Assembly: GCF_008017455.1 (NCBI RefSeq)
Contig: NZ_VRTY01000004.1
Location: forward strand, 1-64,000
DNA: 64,000 nt
Reading direction: 5' to 3'
Source: Pontibacter qinzhouensis
Lineage (GTDB): Bacteria > Bacteroidota > Bacteroidia > Cytophagales > Hymenobacteraceae
In this document: in pieces, positions 1 to 9,127 of the stretch
How the letters are laid out: the number at the start of each line of letters is the position of its first letter
Numbering within the stretch: the stretch's first letter is position 1
Notes under the pieces: generated by a model
Database searches by the model: none
The model's input: only the letters and a program-made list of their open reading frames with translations
What the model was told of the DNA's origin: nothing
Program-made: the position numbers and the translations under genes

Positions 1-100
1 AATTACAAAAACCAGGTGATAATAATTCTAACCAGCTGAATATGTTTTAGTTATAGTTGGACACTAATGATGTCGTTTTTTTAATTCTTTATAATATATT

Positions 101-574
101 ATGATGCTAGAGCCTCTTAAGCAATTTATCTGCGACACATGCGGAAGTACTATTGAGAAACCTGAAGATGGTTGGGTAGAATGGTTATGTTATTATGATG
201 AGCAAAAAAGTAAGTTAATTAACAAGAGTTTTCGCATTTGCCACCATGAAACCAGATGCATGAAATTAGCAAATCATCGGCATGTTTCGGACAATCATTT
301 GAACAATATACTAGAAGATAACTCAATGGTTATTCAACTGTATGGTATGCTAGATCCTGGTCCTTTTATTAGTCCCAAGCACTATAAGGGGCCCGAAGTT
401 GAAGACATAAGAGAAGTGGTTGAGTTTCTACGAAGGCTAACACTGCCTTATTATGAGGAAGCAAAACAATATTGGCATGATGCTGATGCAGATGAATATT
501 TCTCGGGGTCTAATGAATTATCCAGTTATTTACCATACACACTGAAGAATATAATAGAAAGGTATGGTAACTAA
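101..574 (+). CDS. Hypothetical protein beside hsdS in a type I R-M locus
   Basis: I do not recognise this 157-residue protein. It is soluble, with no signal peptide or membrane segment. Two cysteine clusters stand out, CDTC near residues 12-15 and CHHETRC near residues 47-53, which could bind a metal; that is inference. It lies 23 bp upstream of hsdS in the same direction, so it is probably co-transcribed with the restriction-modification genes. The DNA is clearly more A+T-rich than the housekeeping genes of the window, as is usual for accessory cargo of such loci. Two ATG codons are adjacent at the start (101 and 104), and either could be used. It could be an immunity, anti-restriction or unrelated accessory protein; the sequence does not decide. 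Confidence 0.6.
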   Translation: MMLEPLKQFICDTCGSTIEKPEDGWVEWLCYYDEQKSKLINKSFRICHHETRCMKLANHRHVSDNHLNNILEDNSMVIQLYGMLDPGPFISPKHYKGPEVEDIREVVEFLRRLTLPYYEEAKQYWHDADADEYFSGSNELSSYLPYTLKNIIERYGN

Positions 575-597
575 TAATACAGAAACTGATACAGCAA

Positions 598-1809
598 ATG
601 ACCAACTGGAAAACCTGTAAAATCGGTGAAGTAGTAGAACTTAGCCAAGGTCTTGCAATTAATAGCAAGACAAAACACTTATTAGTGCCAAAAAGTACTT
701 TACCTCTTCTTAAAATAAGAAACCTTATCAATGGTATAGAAGAAGAATACGTTGATGAAGATAAAGTATCAACTAAGTGTATAGCTATACCTGAAGACAT
801 TATTTATACAAGAACAGGGCAAGTGGGATTAGTATATACAGGTAAGATAGGTGTAGTTCATAACAATTGCTTTAAGGTTATACCTAATCAGGAGATAGAT
901 AGAATGTTCCTGTACTGGTTGCTGAAGCAAACTGAAATTATAGAAATTGCTAACAGTATAGCTTCAGGTTCAGTACAGAAAGACCTGAATCACACTGCTT
1001 TCAAAAGTATAGATATTTCATTTCCTGAAGACCTCCCTACCCAACGCCGCATAGCCGAAATTTTATCTGCACTGGATGATAAAATTGAGATGAACCGCCG
1101 CATGAACAAAACGCTGGAGCAAATGGCGCAAACGCTCTTCCGGCAGTATTTCGTGGATGGTATTGATAAAGAGAATCTGTCAAAGGGATGGCAAGAAGGG
1201 AAATTGAGCGATTTAGTTGATGTGAAAGGCGGCACAACACCTAGCACAAAACAGCGTGAGTTCTGGGATGGAAATATAAACTGGACTTCGCCTAAAGATT
1301 TATCATCAGTAAGATTTCCTGTCTTACTCAACACTGAAAAGAAAATTACAGCAGCCGGACTAAAGAAGATAAGCTCCGGTTTATTACCTGTTGGCACTTT
1401 GCTTCTTTCATCAAGAGCGCCAATAGGTTATTTGGCCATTACACAAATACCAGTAGCTATCAATCAAGGATACATTGCAATACTTTGCGAGAAAGGTTAT
1501 TCAAACTATTTCATGCTTTACTGGCTGAAAGAGAACATGAGCACCATCATACAAAACGCAAACGGCTCTACTTTCCTTGAGATCAGCAAATCAGTTTTTA
1601 AAAATATAGCTCTAAGTATACCACCTATAGAGCTGGTAAAGGAGTTTGACGCCAAAGTTGATGCGCTTTTCCAAAAGTTAGTGCTTAACGAAAAGGAAAT
1701 CAGTACACTTACTACTCTCCGCGACACCCTTCTTCCCAAACTCATGTCAGGAGAAATTGATGTCATGCAAACCAAACCAGCAGCGCTTTATGAGCCAGTA
1801 CTTAGCTGA
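598..1809 (+). CDS. hsdS: Type I restriction-modification specificity subunit HsdS
   Basis: HsdS is the DNA-recognition subunit that directs the HsdM methylase and HsdR translocase to a bipartite target. The 403 residues have the family layout: target recognition domain 1 (about 1-147), a conserved helical spacer beginning PTQRRIAEILSALDDKIEMN (about 148-190), target recognition domain 2 (about 195-350), and a second helical repeat ending TLRDTLLPKLMSGEIDV (about 350-390). The recognition domains are A+T-rich and the spacer less so, as expected when these domains are exchanged by recombination. The 3' end overlaps the likely hsdR start at 1790 by 20 bp, so the two are probably translationally coupled. 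No hsdM is visible; it should lie left of position 1. Confidence 0.95.
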   Translation: MTNWKTCKIGEVVELSQGLAINSKTKHLLVPKSTLPLLKIRNLINGIEEEYVDEDKVSTKCIAIPEDIIYTRTGQVGLVYTGKIGVVHNNCFKVIPNQEIDRMFLYWLLKQTEIIEIANSIASGSVQKDLNHTAFKSIDISFPEDLPTQRRIAEILSALDDKIEMNRRMNKTLEQMAQTLFRQYFVDGIDKENLSKGWQEGKLSDLVDVKGGTTPSTKQREFWDGNINWTSPKDLSSVRFPVLLNTEKKITAAGLKKISSGLLPVGTLLLSSRAPIGYLAITQIPVAINQGYIAILCEKGYSNYFMLYWLKENMSTIIQNANGSTFLEISKSVFKNIALSIPPIELVKEFDAKVDALFQKLVLNEKEISTLTTLRDTLLPKLMSGEIDVMQTKPAALYEPVLS

Positions 1810-4800
1810 AGAAGCCATAGAGCAGGCGGCCATTGCCTGGCTGCGCGAGCAGGAGCCCTATACCTACCAACACGGCTCCGAGATAAAGCGCGACCTGAGC
1901 AAGGCCGTGCTCGAAGACGTATTCGAGGACTTTCTGCAGCGCCGCTACCCGCAGGTGCCGCAAAAGGTGCTGGCCGAGCTGAAGCAGGAGTTCCTCTACA
2001 ACTCTGGCGCCGATCTGCACCAGCGCAACCACGCCTTCCACCTCAAGCTCAGCAAAGGCATCAGCAAAAGCTGGAAAGACGATACCGGCCGGCAGCACTT
2101 CGGTCACTTCTACCCTATTGATTACGAGGACGTTCACCAGAACGAATTTCTGGTGGTCAACCAGTTCACCATTATCGGCAAAAGCAAGCGCATCCCCGAC
2201 CTCATTATTTTCGTGAACGGCCTGCCGCTGGTGCTCTTTGAGTTCAAAAACCTATTCAACCAGGACGCTACCGTAGAAGCTGCCTACAACCAGGTGCAGC
2301 ACTATACCTACCAGATTCCGCAGCTCTTCGAGTACAACGCCCTCACGGTAGTCAGCGATGGCCAGACCACCCTGCACGGCATGTACAGCAGCGGTCTGGA
2401 GTGGTTCGCCGCCTGGAAAAGTATAGACGGTCGCGAAGTAGTGAACAACGGTTTTGCGCTGGAAACGCTCATTAAAGGTCTGCTCGTACCGGAGCGCCTG
2501 TTAGCTTACGTGCGCCACTACATCTTCCATGAGCTAGACAAGGGCCAGCTGGTAAAGAAAGGCGCCAAGTACCACCAGTTCTTCGGCATACAATACGCCC
2601 TGCAGGAAACGCTTAAGTCGGTGCGCCCTTATGGCGACGGCCGCATTGGCGTGGTATGGCACACCACCCGCTCCGGCAAAAGCATTACCATGGCCATTTA
2701 CACCGGCATCCTGCGCCAGTTGCCCGAACTCAAGAACCCGACCATTGTGGTGCAGGTAGACCGCTTCGACCTCAACCGCCAGCTCTTCGACGATTTTGTG
2801 GCCGCCAAAGACCTGGTAGGCGACGTACAGATTGCCAACACCACCGACGAACTGCGTGCCCTCTTGAGCGGCGATGGAGGTGGCGTGGTGTTCAGCACCG
2901 TGCAGAAGTTCAACCTGAAAGACAACGCCAGCGGCCGCGAGCTGGAGCACCCCGTGCTGAGCACGCGCGACAACATCATCGTGATTGCCGACGAGTGCCA
3001 CCGCACGCAGTACGGCCTCGTGCAGGGTTTTGCCAACAATCTGCGCCGCGCCCTGCCGCAGGCAAGTTTCATCGGCTTCACCGGCACGCCCGTCGACAGC
3101 AAAGACGCCGACACCGTAGCCGTGTTCGGCGACATCATCCATACCTACGACATCCGCCAGGCCACCGAAGACAAAGCCGTGGTGCCGATCTACTACGAGC
3201 CGCGTCTGGCCAAGCTGCACCTGGGCAATGCGCAGCTCGAAGAGGAAGCCGAAGAGATAACGGGCGGTCTGGAAGAAAGCGACAAGAACAAGATACTCTG
3301 GACTGCGATGGAAGACGCCGCCGGAGCCAAAGAGCGTGTAGAAGCCATTGCCCGCGACATCCTGCAGCATTATATTTCCCGCGCAGAAAAAGGCGCGAGT
3401 ATAGAAGGCAAAGCCATGATCGTGTGCATGAGCCGCCGCAACTGCGTGAAGCTTTATGATGCTCTCACCGCACTGGAGGGCTGCCCCGAGGTAGCGATAA
3501 TTATGACCACCAACATCGCCAAAGACCCGTATACGTGGCATCCGCATGTACGTGGTAAAGAGCAAATGGAGGCCGTGAAAGCCCGTTTCAAAGACCCGAA
3601 CGATCCGCTCAAACTCGTAATTGTGCGCGACATGTGGCTCACCGGCTTCGACAACCCGGCCATGCATACCTTGTATGTCGACAAAGTGATGAGCGGCCAC
3701 AACCTCATACAAGCAGTTAACCGCGTCGCCACCGTTTTCCGCGACAAGCCCAACGGCCTGATCGTCGACTACATCGGCATAGGTGACAAATTACGTGAGG
3801 CTACGAAGAAGTATACCTCCGCAGGTGGAGAGGGCAAAGTAGCGTTTGATATGGAAGAGGCGTTTGAGCTGGCGAGGGAGACCGTTAACCTGTTGCGAGC
3901 GATGTTGCCAGGTGGATGCTCCTACAGCAACTGGCCTGCCATGAACGCGGAGGAGCGAAGAGAACTGGCGCTTACGGTCCTGAATCATATGGTGGCAGAC
4001 GATGACCGGTCCAATCGGTTTCTTTTGAATGAGAAGAAATTGAGCAGCCTTGTGCCCATCGTCAAGAGTCATGCAACCATACAGGAAATCGCCAACGATT
4101 ATATTTTTTTTCAGAACATCGGTGTGATTGTTCGGAAAGCCAAAAACCCGGTCAGCAACATCCGTAAAAAGGAAGACCAGGTTAAAAACCTGATTCACCG
4201 AAGCATCGGAAGCGATAACGTGATTGATGTTTTTGAAATGGCCGGCATTGAGAGATTTGATATCTCTATTATTACCGATGCTTTTTTGGCGACAGCCAAA
4301 GAGAAGAAGTCCGGCAACGAATTAAAGCTGGAACTGATCAGGCAGCTCCTTAACAACGAGATTAAATTACGCTCCAGCAAAAACCTGGTGAAGTATAAAA
4401 AGCTGAAAGAATCGCTTGAAAAAATAATTCAGGATTATCATAACAACTTTTTCGATAACCTGGTAGCGCTGGAAAAACTCCGGCAGGAAGTGGCAAAGCC
4501 TCTGCAGGAAGAAGACCAACGCCGGAATCAGCTCGGATTAACTGATGAAGAAGAAGCGTTTTACGAAATACTGGCTAATCACCCGAACGCTTTGCAGGAC
4601 TTTGACCTAATTAAAGACCTGGTGCAGAAGATATTGGCAGAGGTAAAAAGAAGTGCCCAACAACCCGACTGGTATAAAAAAGAAGACACCAAAGCCCAAT
4701 TGATGCTGGCGGTAAAAAAGGTGCTGCGATTTAAAGTAAAGGCCGAGTTGCAGGAGATTCTGGAAGAAGTAATGGAACAAGCCGAGGCCCGATACAAACA

Positions 4801-4822
4801 GTATAATGTACATGCCGCGTAG
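1790..4822 (+). CDS. hsdR: Type I restriction endonuclease/translocase subunit HsdR
   Basis: HsdR cleaves DNA after ATP-driven translocation in the HsdRMS complex. I chose the ATG at 1790, giving MSQYLAEEAIEQAAIAWLRE, over upstream TTG/ATG codons inside hsdS. The N-terminal nuclease motif is visible as PDLIIFVNG followed by LFEFKN. Helicase motifs follow: motif I in WHTTRSGKS, motif II DECH, motif III GFTGTP, motif V LTGFDNP, motif VI region QAVNRVATVFRDK. Two positions differ from the forms I know best (HTQGSGKS and ARVNRVFRDK): a glycine before SGKS is Arg, and the second motif VI arginine is Thr. Length (1011 residues from this start) is normal. Codons are strongly G+C-rich up to about 3790 and much less so after it, which suggests a mosaic gene. 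Its stop codon abuts a 20-bp palindrome. Confidence 0.93.
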   Translation: MSQYLAEEAIEQAAIAWLREQEPYTYQHGSEIKRDLSKAVLEDVFEDFLQRRYPQVPQKVLAELKQEFLYNSGADLHQRNHAFHLKLSKGISKSWKDDTGRQHFGHFYPIDYEDVHQNEFLVVNQFTIIGKSKRIPDLIIFVNGLPLVLFEFKNLFNQDATVEAAYNQVQHYTYQIPQLFEYNALTVVSDGQTTLHGMYSSGLEWFAAWKSIDGREVVNNGFALETLIKGLLVPERLLAYVRHYIFHELDKGQLVKKGAKYHQFFGIQYALQETLKSVRPYGDGRIGVVWHTTRSGKSITMAIYTGILRQLPELKNPTIVVQVDRFDLNRQLFDDFVAAKDLVGDVQIANTTDELRALLSGDGGGVVFSTVQKFNLKDNASGRELEHPVLSTRDNIIVIADECHRTQYGLVQGFANNLRRALPQASFIGFTGTPVDSKDADTVAVFGDIIHTYDIRQATEDKAVVPIYYEPRLAKLHLGNAQLEEEAEEITGGLEESDKNKILWTAMEDAAGAKERVEAIARDILQHYISRAEKGASIEGKAMIVCMSRRNCVKLYDALTALEGCPEVAIIMTTNIAKDPYTWHPHVRGKEQMEAVKARFKDPNDPLKLVIVRDMWLTGFDNPAMHTLYVDKVMSGHNLIQAVNRVATVFRDKPNGLIVDYIGIGDKLREATKKYTSAGGEGKVAFDMEEAFELARETVNLLRAMLPGGCSYSNWPAMNAEERRELALTVLNHMVADDDRSNRFLLNEKKLSSLVPIVKSHATIQEIANDYIFFQNIGVIVRKAKNPVSNIRKKEDQVKNLIHRSIGSDNVIDVFEMAGIERFDISIITDAFLATAKEKKSGNELKLELIRQLLNNEIKLRSSKNLVKYKKLKESLEKIIQDYHNNFFDNLVALEKLRQEVAKPLQEEDQRRNQLGLTDEEEAFYEILANHPNALQDFDLIKDLVQKILAEVKRSAQQPDWYKKEDTKAQLMLAVKKVLRFKVKAELQEILEEVMEQAEARYKQYNVHAA

Positions 4823-4842
4823 GGACAGGTCGCGACCTGTCC
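4823..4842. repeat. Dispersed 20-bp perfect palindrome, copy 1
   Basis: GGACAGGTCGCGACCTGTCC is its own reverse complement. It begins immediately after the hsdR stop codon, and the TAG is part of a GTAGGGACAGG head shared with related palindromes. The same 20 bases recur at 5004-5023 and 16539-16558. A REP-like sequence mobilised by an absent RAYT-type transposase is a reasonable inference. Confidence 0.9.
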
Positions 4843-4943
4843 AATCGTTCCCGAAAATCGTTCCCAATCGTTCCCGAAAATCGTTCCCAAACGTTACCGA
4901 AAATCATTCCCGAAAAAAATAATCCCCTAATCGTTCCACAAAA
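4843..4943. repeat. Short tandem repeat array of an AATCGTTCCCGAA-type unit
   Basis: Six to seven degenerate copies of a 10-13-bp unit, AATCGTTCCCGAA or shortened AATCGTTCCC, run head to tail, decaying to AACGTTACCGAA, AATCATTCCCGAA and AATCGTTCC. The array starts directly after palindrome copy 1 and lies between two copies of that palindrome. It encodes nothing evident. Confidence 0.85.
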
Positions 4944-5003
4944 ATTATTTCCTTTCCTTTCTGCTCCTGATGATGCTTTTGATTTGTTGATCGGGTTGGC
5001 TTG

Positions 5004-5023
5004 GGACAGGTCGCGACCTGTCC
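5004..5023. repeat. Dispersed 20-bp perfect palindrome, copy 2
   Basis: Identical to the palindrome at 4823-4842 (GGACAGGTCGCGACCTGTCC) and followed by GTAC. With copy 1 it brackets the tandem-repeat array between hsdR and purL. Confidence 0.9.
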
Positions 5024-5050
5024 GTACGAGGTTTGGGGGCTTGGGCATAA

Positions 5051-5093
5051 AAAAGGCTCCTGCTTTCGCGGTGTGCGTTTGCAGGAGCCTTTT
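5051..5093. terminator. Bidirectional intrinsic terminator between hsdR and purL
   Basis: A perfect 13-bp stem pairs AAAAGGCTCCTGC (5051-5063) with GCAGGAGCCTTTT (5081-5093). The A-run and T-run make it functional in both directions. It sits between the convergent ends of hsdR and purL. Confidence 0.88.
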
Positions 5094-5116
5094 CTTTGTT
5101 TAAATCTCTGAAAGTT

Positions 5117-8100
5117 CTATTTCCCAACTGTTTCCAGCCACTTTCTTGCATTCACGAAAGCCTCCATCCACGGCGACACTTCATCCTGACGACCTTTCGG
5201 GTAATTGGCCCACTGCCATTGCAGCAGCGAACGCTCAATGTGCGGCATCATGACCAGGTGACGGCCAGTTTCGTCGCAAATCATGGCCGTATTATAGTCG
5301 GAGCCGTTCGGACACGCCGGGTAGGTTTCGTAGGCATACTTTGCCACGATCTGGTACTTATCTTCTAACATTGGCAGGCTAAAGCGGCCTTCGCCATGCG
5401 ATACCCAAACACCCAGCGTGCTGCCAGCCAGGCTGGATAGCATAACCGATTTGTTTTCGCGGATGGTTAAAGACGTAAAGATGCTTTCGTGTTTCTGGCT
5501 CACGTTGTGCAGCATTTTAGGCTTCTTGTCATGGTCCAAGTTGATCAGGCCCAGCTCTACGAACAGCTGGCAGCCATTACAGATACCTACCGATAAGGTG
5601 TCTTCGCGCTTGAAGAAGTTCTCCAGGGCTAGTTTGGCCTTTTCGTTATATAAAAAGGCTCCTGCCCAACCTTTGGCAGAACCAAGTACATCGGAGTTAG
5701 AAAAGCCGCCGACAGCACCAATAAACTGAATATCTTCCAGCGTTTCTCTGCCACTGATCAGGTCGGTCATGTGCACGTCTTTTACATCGAAGCCGGCCAG
5801 GTACATGGCGTTAGCCATTTCACGTTCCGAATTGCTGCCTTTTTCGCGAATAATGGCTGCCTTTATTTTTGGCTTAGAGCTGTCAATCGCCGGCTTCTTC
5901 CCATCAAAATTCTCAGGGAACCGGTAGATCAGTTCGTGCTTCTTGTAGTTGTCGTAACGCTCTTTGGCACTCTTCTCACCACTTTGCCTGATATCGAGCA
6001 GATAAGAGGTTTTAAACCAGGTATCCCGAAGTTGTGCCACATCAAAAGTGTAACTCTCTGTTCCGTTTTGCAGCTCAAGTGTAGCTGTTGCAGTACTTAC
6101 ACCTAATTTGTGGAATGGAACCGCGTTCGCCTGCAGCGTAGCTTCTACATCGGCAGTCGCCTGAAATACGACACCAATGTTTTCAGCAAATAGCACTTTT
6201 ATGCTGTCTGCCTCACCAAGCGAGGTCAGGTCGATGTTTGCACCAAGATTGTTATCGGCAAAACACATTTCGAGCAGCGTGGTAATAAGGCCGCCACTGC
6301 CAATATCGTGGCCTGCTGCTATTTTACCTTCTTTAATAAGCTGTTGCAACGTATTAAAGCTGTTCGTAAACAGTTCCGCATCGGTCACATCAGGCGTTTC
6401 GTTGCCTATTTTATTTACAATCTGCGCAAAAGAAGAGCCACCAAGTTTATAAGCGTCGTTGGAGAGGTTGATGTAGTAGATATTGCCACCATCTCGTTGC
6501 AACACGGGCTCTACCACTTGCCGTACATTACTGCAATTTCCGCCAGCCGATATAATGACCGTTCCGGGTGCTATCACATCCTCGTCTTTATACTTCTGCT
6601 TCATAGAAAGCGAGTCTTTACCGGTCGGGATGTTGATGCCCAGCGCAATAGCGAACTCAGAACAGGCTTCTACGGCTTTGTATAAACGGGCGTCTTCTCC
6701 AGGGTTTTTGGAGGCCCACATCCAGTTAGCCGAAAGTGAAACGCTTTTTAAACCATCTTTCAAAGGAGCCCAAACAATGTTAGAAAGCGCCTCACCAATG
6801 GCATTTCGGCTACCTGCTGCAGGATCAATTAAAGCCGAAACAGGTGCATGACCAACTGAGGTGGCAATACCTTCTTTCCCCTGAAAATCGAGTGCCATTA
6901 CTCCGCAATTGTTCAGCGGTAACTGCAGCGGACCAGCACATTGCTGTTTAGCCACACGGCCACCCACGCAACGGTCTACTTTGTTTGTAAGCCAGTCTTT
7001 GCAGGCTACAGCTTCTAATTGCAGTACCTGCTCCAGGTAGTCATGCAGCTGGCTTTTATCGTAGGTTACCGGCTGGTAGGTTCTGGCAACTGTTTTGTCG
7101 GCCATCACTACTTTAGGTGAACTGCCGAACATATCGCTTAACTCCAAATCCATTGGTTTTGCACCACTGGATGCAGACTCAAAGGTAAAGCGATGGTCGC
7201 CGGTTACCTCTCCTACTGTGTACATCGGAGCACGCTCACGATCTGCTATTTTTTGCAAGGTGGCAATATCGTTCTCGCCTATCACCAGCCCCATCCGCTC
7301 CTGCGACTCGTTACCAATAATTTCTTTAGCCGAAAGCGTCGGGTCGCCAACCGGCAGTTTATCGAGGTCTATTTTACCGCCTGTTTCCTCTACTAATTCC
7401 GAAAGGCAGTTTAAGTGGCCCCCTGCACCATGGTCGTGAATAGAAACAATGGCATTGTGCTCGCTTTCTACCATACCACGAATAGCGTTGGCTGCGCGTT
7501 TCTGCATTTCGGGGTTGGAGCGCTGAATAGCATTTAATTCTATGCCGGAGCCATGCTGGCCTGTATCGGCAGACGATACGGCTGCACCGCCCATACCGAT
7601 ACGATAGTTTTCACCGCCCAGGATTACAATTTTATCGCCGGTTTGCGGCTGCTGCTTCTGTGCCTGGCTGGCTTTGCCATAGCCAACACCACCGGCCAGC
7701 ATTATTACTTTGTCGTATCCTAACTTTCTGGGAGCTTCCAGGGCATCTGCTTTTTCGTCGTGTTCAAACGTTAAAACAGAACCTGAGATAAGCGGCTGTC
7801 CAAACTTATTGCCAAAATCGGTGGCACCGTTCGAGGCTTTTATCAGGATGTCCATCGGCGTTTGGTAAAGCCACTGTCTTTCCTGTGTTGCTTTTTCCCA
7901 GGGGCGGTCTTTCTCCAGCCGCGATAAGGCCGTCATGTACACAGCCGTTCCGGCCAGTGGCAATGCTCCCTGGCCACCTGCCAGCCTGTCTCTTATCTCT
8001 CCTCCTGAACCGGTTGCGGCCCCGTTAAATGGCTCAACTGTTGTCGGGAAGTTATGCGTTTCCGCTTTAATGGATATTACCGATTCGAAATCGCTTACCT

Positions 8101-8800
8101 GGTAGAAATCAGGTTCATCGGCTCGTTTTGGGGCAAACTGTTGCACCACCGGGCCTTTTATAAAAGCTACGTTATCTTTGTAAGCCGAAACAATGTCGTT
8201 CGGATGCGTTTCAGAAGTTTTGCGGATTAATTTGAAAAGTGAGCTTGGCTTCTCCTCGCCATCTATTACAAATTTGCCGTTGAAGATCTTGTGGCGGCAG
8301 TGCTCGGAGTTCACCTGCGAAAATCCGAACACTTCTGAGTCGGTAAGCGGGCGGCCTAACCTGTCGGCAAGCTGATTTAAGTAAGCCACTTCTTCGTCGC
8401 TGAGCGAGAGCCCCTCCTGCTTGTTGTAAGCAGCAATATCAGTTACCGGCACAATCGGCTCCGGCTGTATATGAATGGTGAAAATATCCTGATCGAGGCC
8501 CTGGTACTTTTGAGAAAGCATCGGGTCGAAATCATTAAAATCTTCTGCTACTACTTTAAACTCCTCTATCCGGATGATTCCCTGAATGTCCATGTTCTGG
8601 GTAATTTCCACGGCGTTGGTACTCCAAGGGGTGATCATGGCAGCACGGGGGCCAACAAAAAAGCCATGGAGCGTGGGTTCCTGTTTGCGAGTGGCATCTC
8701 CGAAAAGCCATTCAAGTTTTGAGATATCGGTAGAGGTTAATTCTCGCTCTGTCTGGATGGCGAAAACTGTTTCAGGCTGACTAAAAAAGAAGTGAAGCAT
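5117..8800 (-). CDS. purL: Phosphoribosylformylglycinamidine synthase, single-chain PurL
   Basis: PurL makes FGAM from FGAR, glutamine and ATP in cytosolic purine biosynthesis. At 1227 residues this is the large one-chain form that joins the synthase and glutaminase halves. Visible signatures are the linker motif GFSQVNSEHCRHKIFNG (about 159-175), the FGAR/ATP-binding segment KAETHNFPTTVEPFNGAATG (about 246-265), and a C-terminal class I amidotransferase domain. The glutaminase nucleophile is the Cys in VGICNGCQLF, and the catalytic His and Glu lie in PHIERSLL near the C-terminus. The ATG at 8800 follows a TAACTTTG promoter box by about 20 bp. It is monocistronic here: the next gene upstream is 327 bp away and the downstream side ends in a terminator. 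Confidence 0.97.
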   Translation of the reverse strand: MLHFFFSQPETVFAIQTERELTSTDISKLEWLFGDATRKQEPTLHGFFVGPRAAMITPWSTNAVEITQNMDIQGIIRIEEFKVVAEDFNDFDPMLSQKYQGLDQDIFTIHIQPEPIVPVTDIAAYNKQEGLSLSDEEVAYLNQLADRLGRPLTDSEVFGFSQVNSEHCRHKIFNGKFVIDGEEKPSSLFKLIRKTSETHPNDIVSAYKDNVAFIKGPVVQQFAPKRADEPDFYQVSDFESVISIKAETHNFPTTVEPFNGAATGSGGEIRDRLAGGQGALPLAGTAVYMTALSRLEKDRPWEKATQERQWLYQTPMDILIKASNGATDFGNKFGQPLISGSVLTFEHDEKADALEAPRKLGYDKVIMLAGGVGYGKASQAQKQQPQTGDKIVILGGENYRIGMGGAAVSSADTGQHGSGIELNAIQRSNPEMQKRAANAIRGMVESEHNAIVSIHDHGAGGHLNCLSELVEETGGKIDLDKLPVGDPTLSAKEIIGNESQERMGLVIGENDIATLQKIADRERAPMYTVGEVTGDHRFTFESASSGAKPMDLELSDMFGSSPKVVMADKTVARTYQPVTYDKSQLHDYLEQVLQLEAVACKDWLTNKVDRCVGGRVAKQQCAGPLQLPLNNCGVMALDFQGKEGIATSVGHAPVSALIDPAAGSRNAIGEALSNIVWAPLKDGLKSVSLSANWMWASKNPGEDARLYKAVEACSEFAIALGINIPTGKDSLSMKQKYKDEDVIAPGTVIISAGGNCSNVRQVVEPVLQRDGGNIYYINLSNDAYKLGGSSFAQIVNKIGNETPDVTDAELFTNSFNTLQQLIKEGKIAAGHDIGSGGLITTLLEMCFADNNLGANIDLTSLGEADSIKVLFAENIGVVFQATADVEATLQANAVPFHKLGVSTATATLELQNGTESYTFDVAQLRDTWFKTSYLLDIRQSGEKSAKERYDNYKKHELIYRFPENFDGKKPAIDSSKPKIKAAIIREKGSNSEREMANAMYLAGFDVKDVHMTDLISGRETLEDIQFIGAVGGFSNSDVLGSAKGWAGAFLYNEKAKLALENFFKREDTLSVGICNGCQLFVELGLINLDHDKKPKMLHNVSQKHESIFTSLTIRENKSVMLSSLAGSTLGVWVSHGEGRFSLPMLEDKYQIVAKYAYETYPACPNGSDYNTAMICDETGRHLVMMPHIERSLLQWQWANYPKGRQDEVSPWMEAFVNARKWLETVGK

Positions 8801-8820
8801 GCTTAGTTTTTTTCAAGCCA

Positions 8821-8828
8821 CAAAGTTA
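8821..8828 (-). promoter_or_regulatory. Bacteroidota-type -7 box for purL
   Basis: On the minus strand this reads TAACTTTG, an exact match to TAnnTTTG. It lies 20 bp upstream of the purL ATG, implying a very short leader. I see no clear -33 TTTG box at the expected distance. Confidence 0.55.
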
Positions 8829-8989
8829 GGATTTAAATTTTGAAAATCGGACATATGGGCTTCAGGTATCCGGACATTTCTGTGGGTGCTGCCTCACCGG
8901 TAGTATTGTCTTCGGGTTCTGCCTAAGGAAAGGCTTCAGAAACCAGGTTTATCTGCAGACAACTTCTGTAGCCATGGAAATAACCTATG

Positions 8990-9046
8990 CCCTTGGCAAA
9001 ATTCTGATCAGAAACCTTCTGGAGGGCATTTTCATTTGAATAATTT
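8990..9046 (+). repeat. 57-nt dispersed element, copy 1
   Basis: It begins CCCTTGGCAAAATTC, has the core ACCTTCTGGAGG, and ends TTTTCATTTGAATAATTT. All 57 positions align without gaps to the other copies. It is close to the family consensus and lies between the PAS-LuxR gene and purL. Confidence 0.9.
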
Positions 9047-9127
9047 AAAATTTGTGAACAAAACCAGCTGGCTGGTTTATGTAAGTTACCAGTTCAAATG
9101 ATGGTAAAGTAGCGACAAACACCCAAG

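Larger units (their letters stand above)
8801..9127. other. Intergenic region between the PAS-LuxR gene and purL
   Basis: The region holds the purL -7 box and one copy of the 57-nt dispersed element (8990-9046). I see no further gene, hairpin or RNA. Confidence 0.6.

Noticed and set aside
2534-3712. Long open frame (392 codons) on the minus strand opposite hsdR
   Set aside because: It lies wholly opposite the hsdR helicase region, where G+C-rich codons leave the antisense frame open. It shows no family motifs, while hsdR does.
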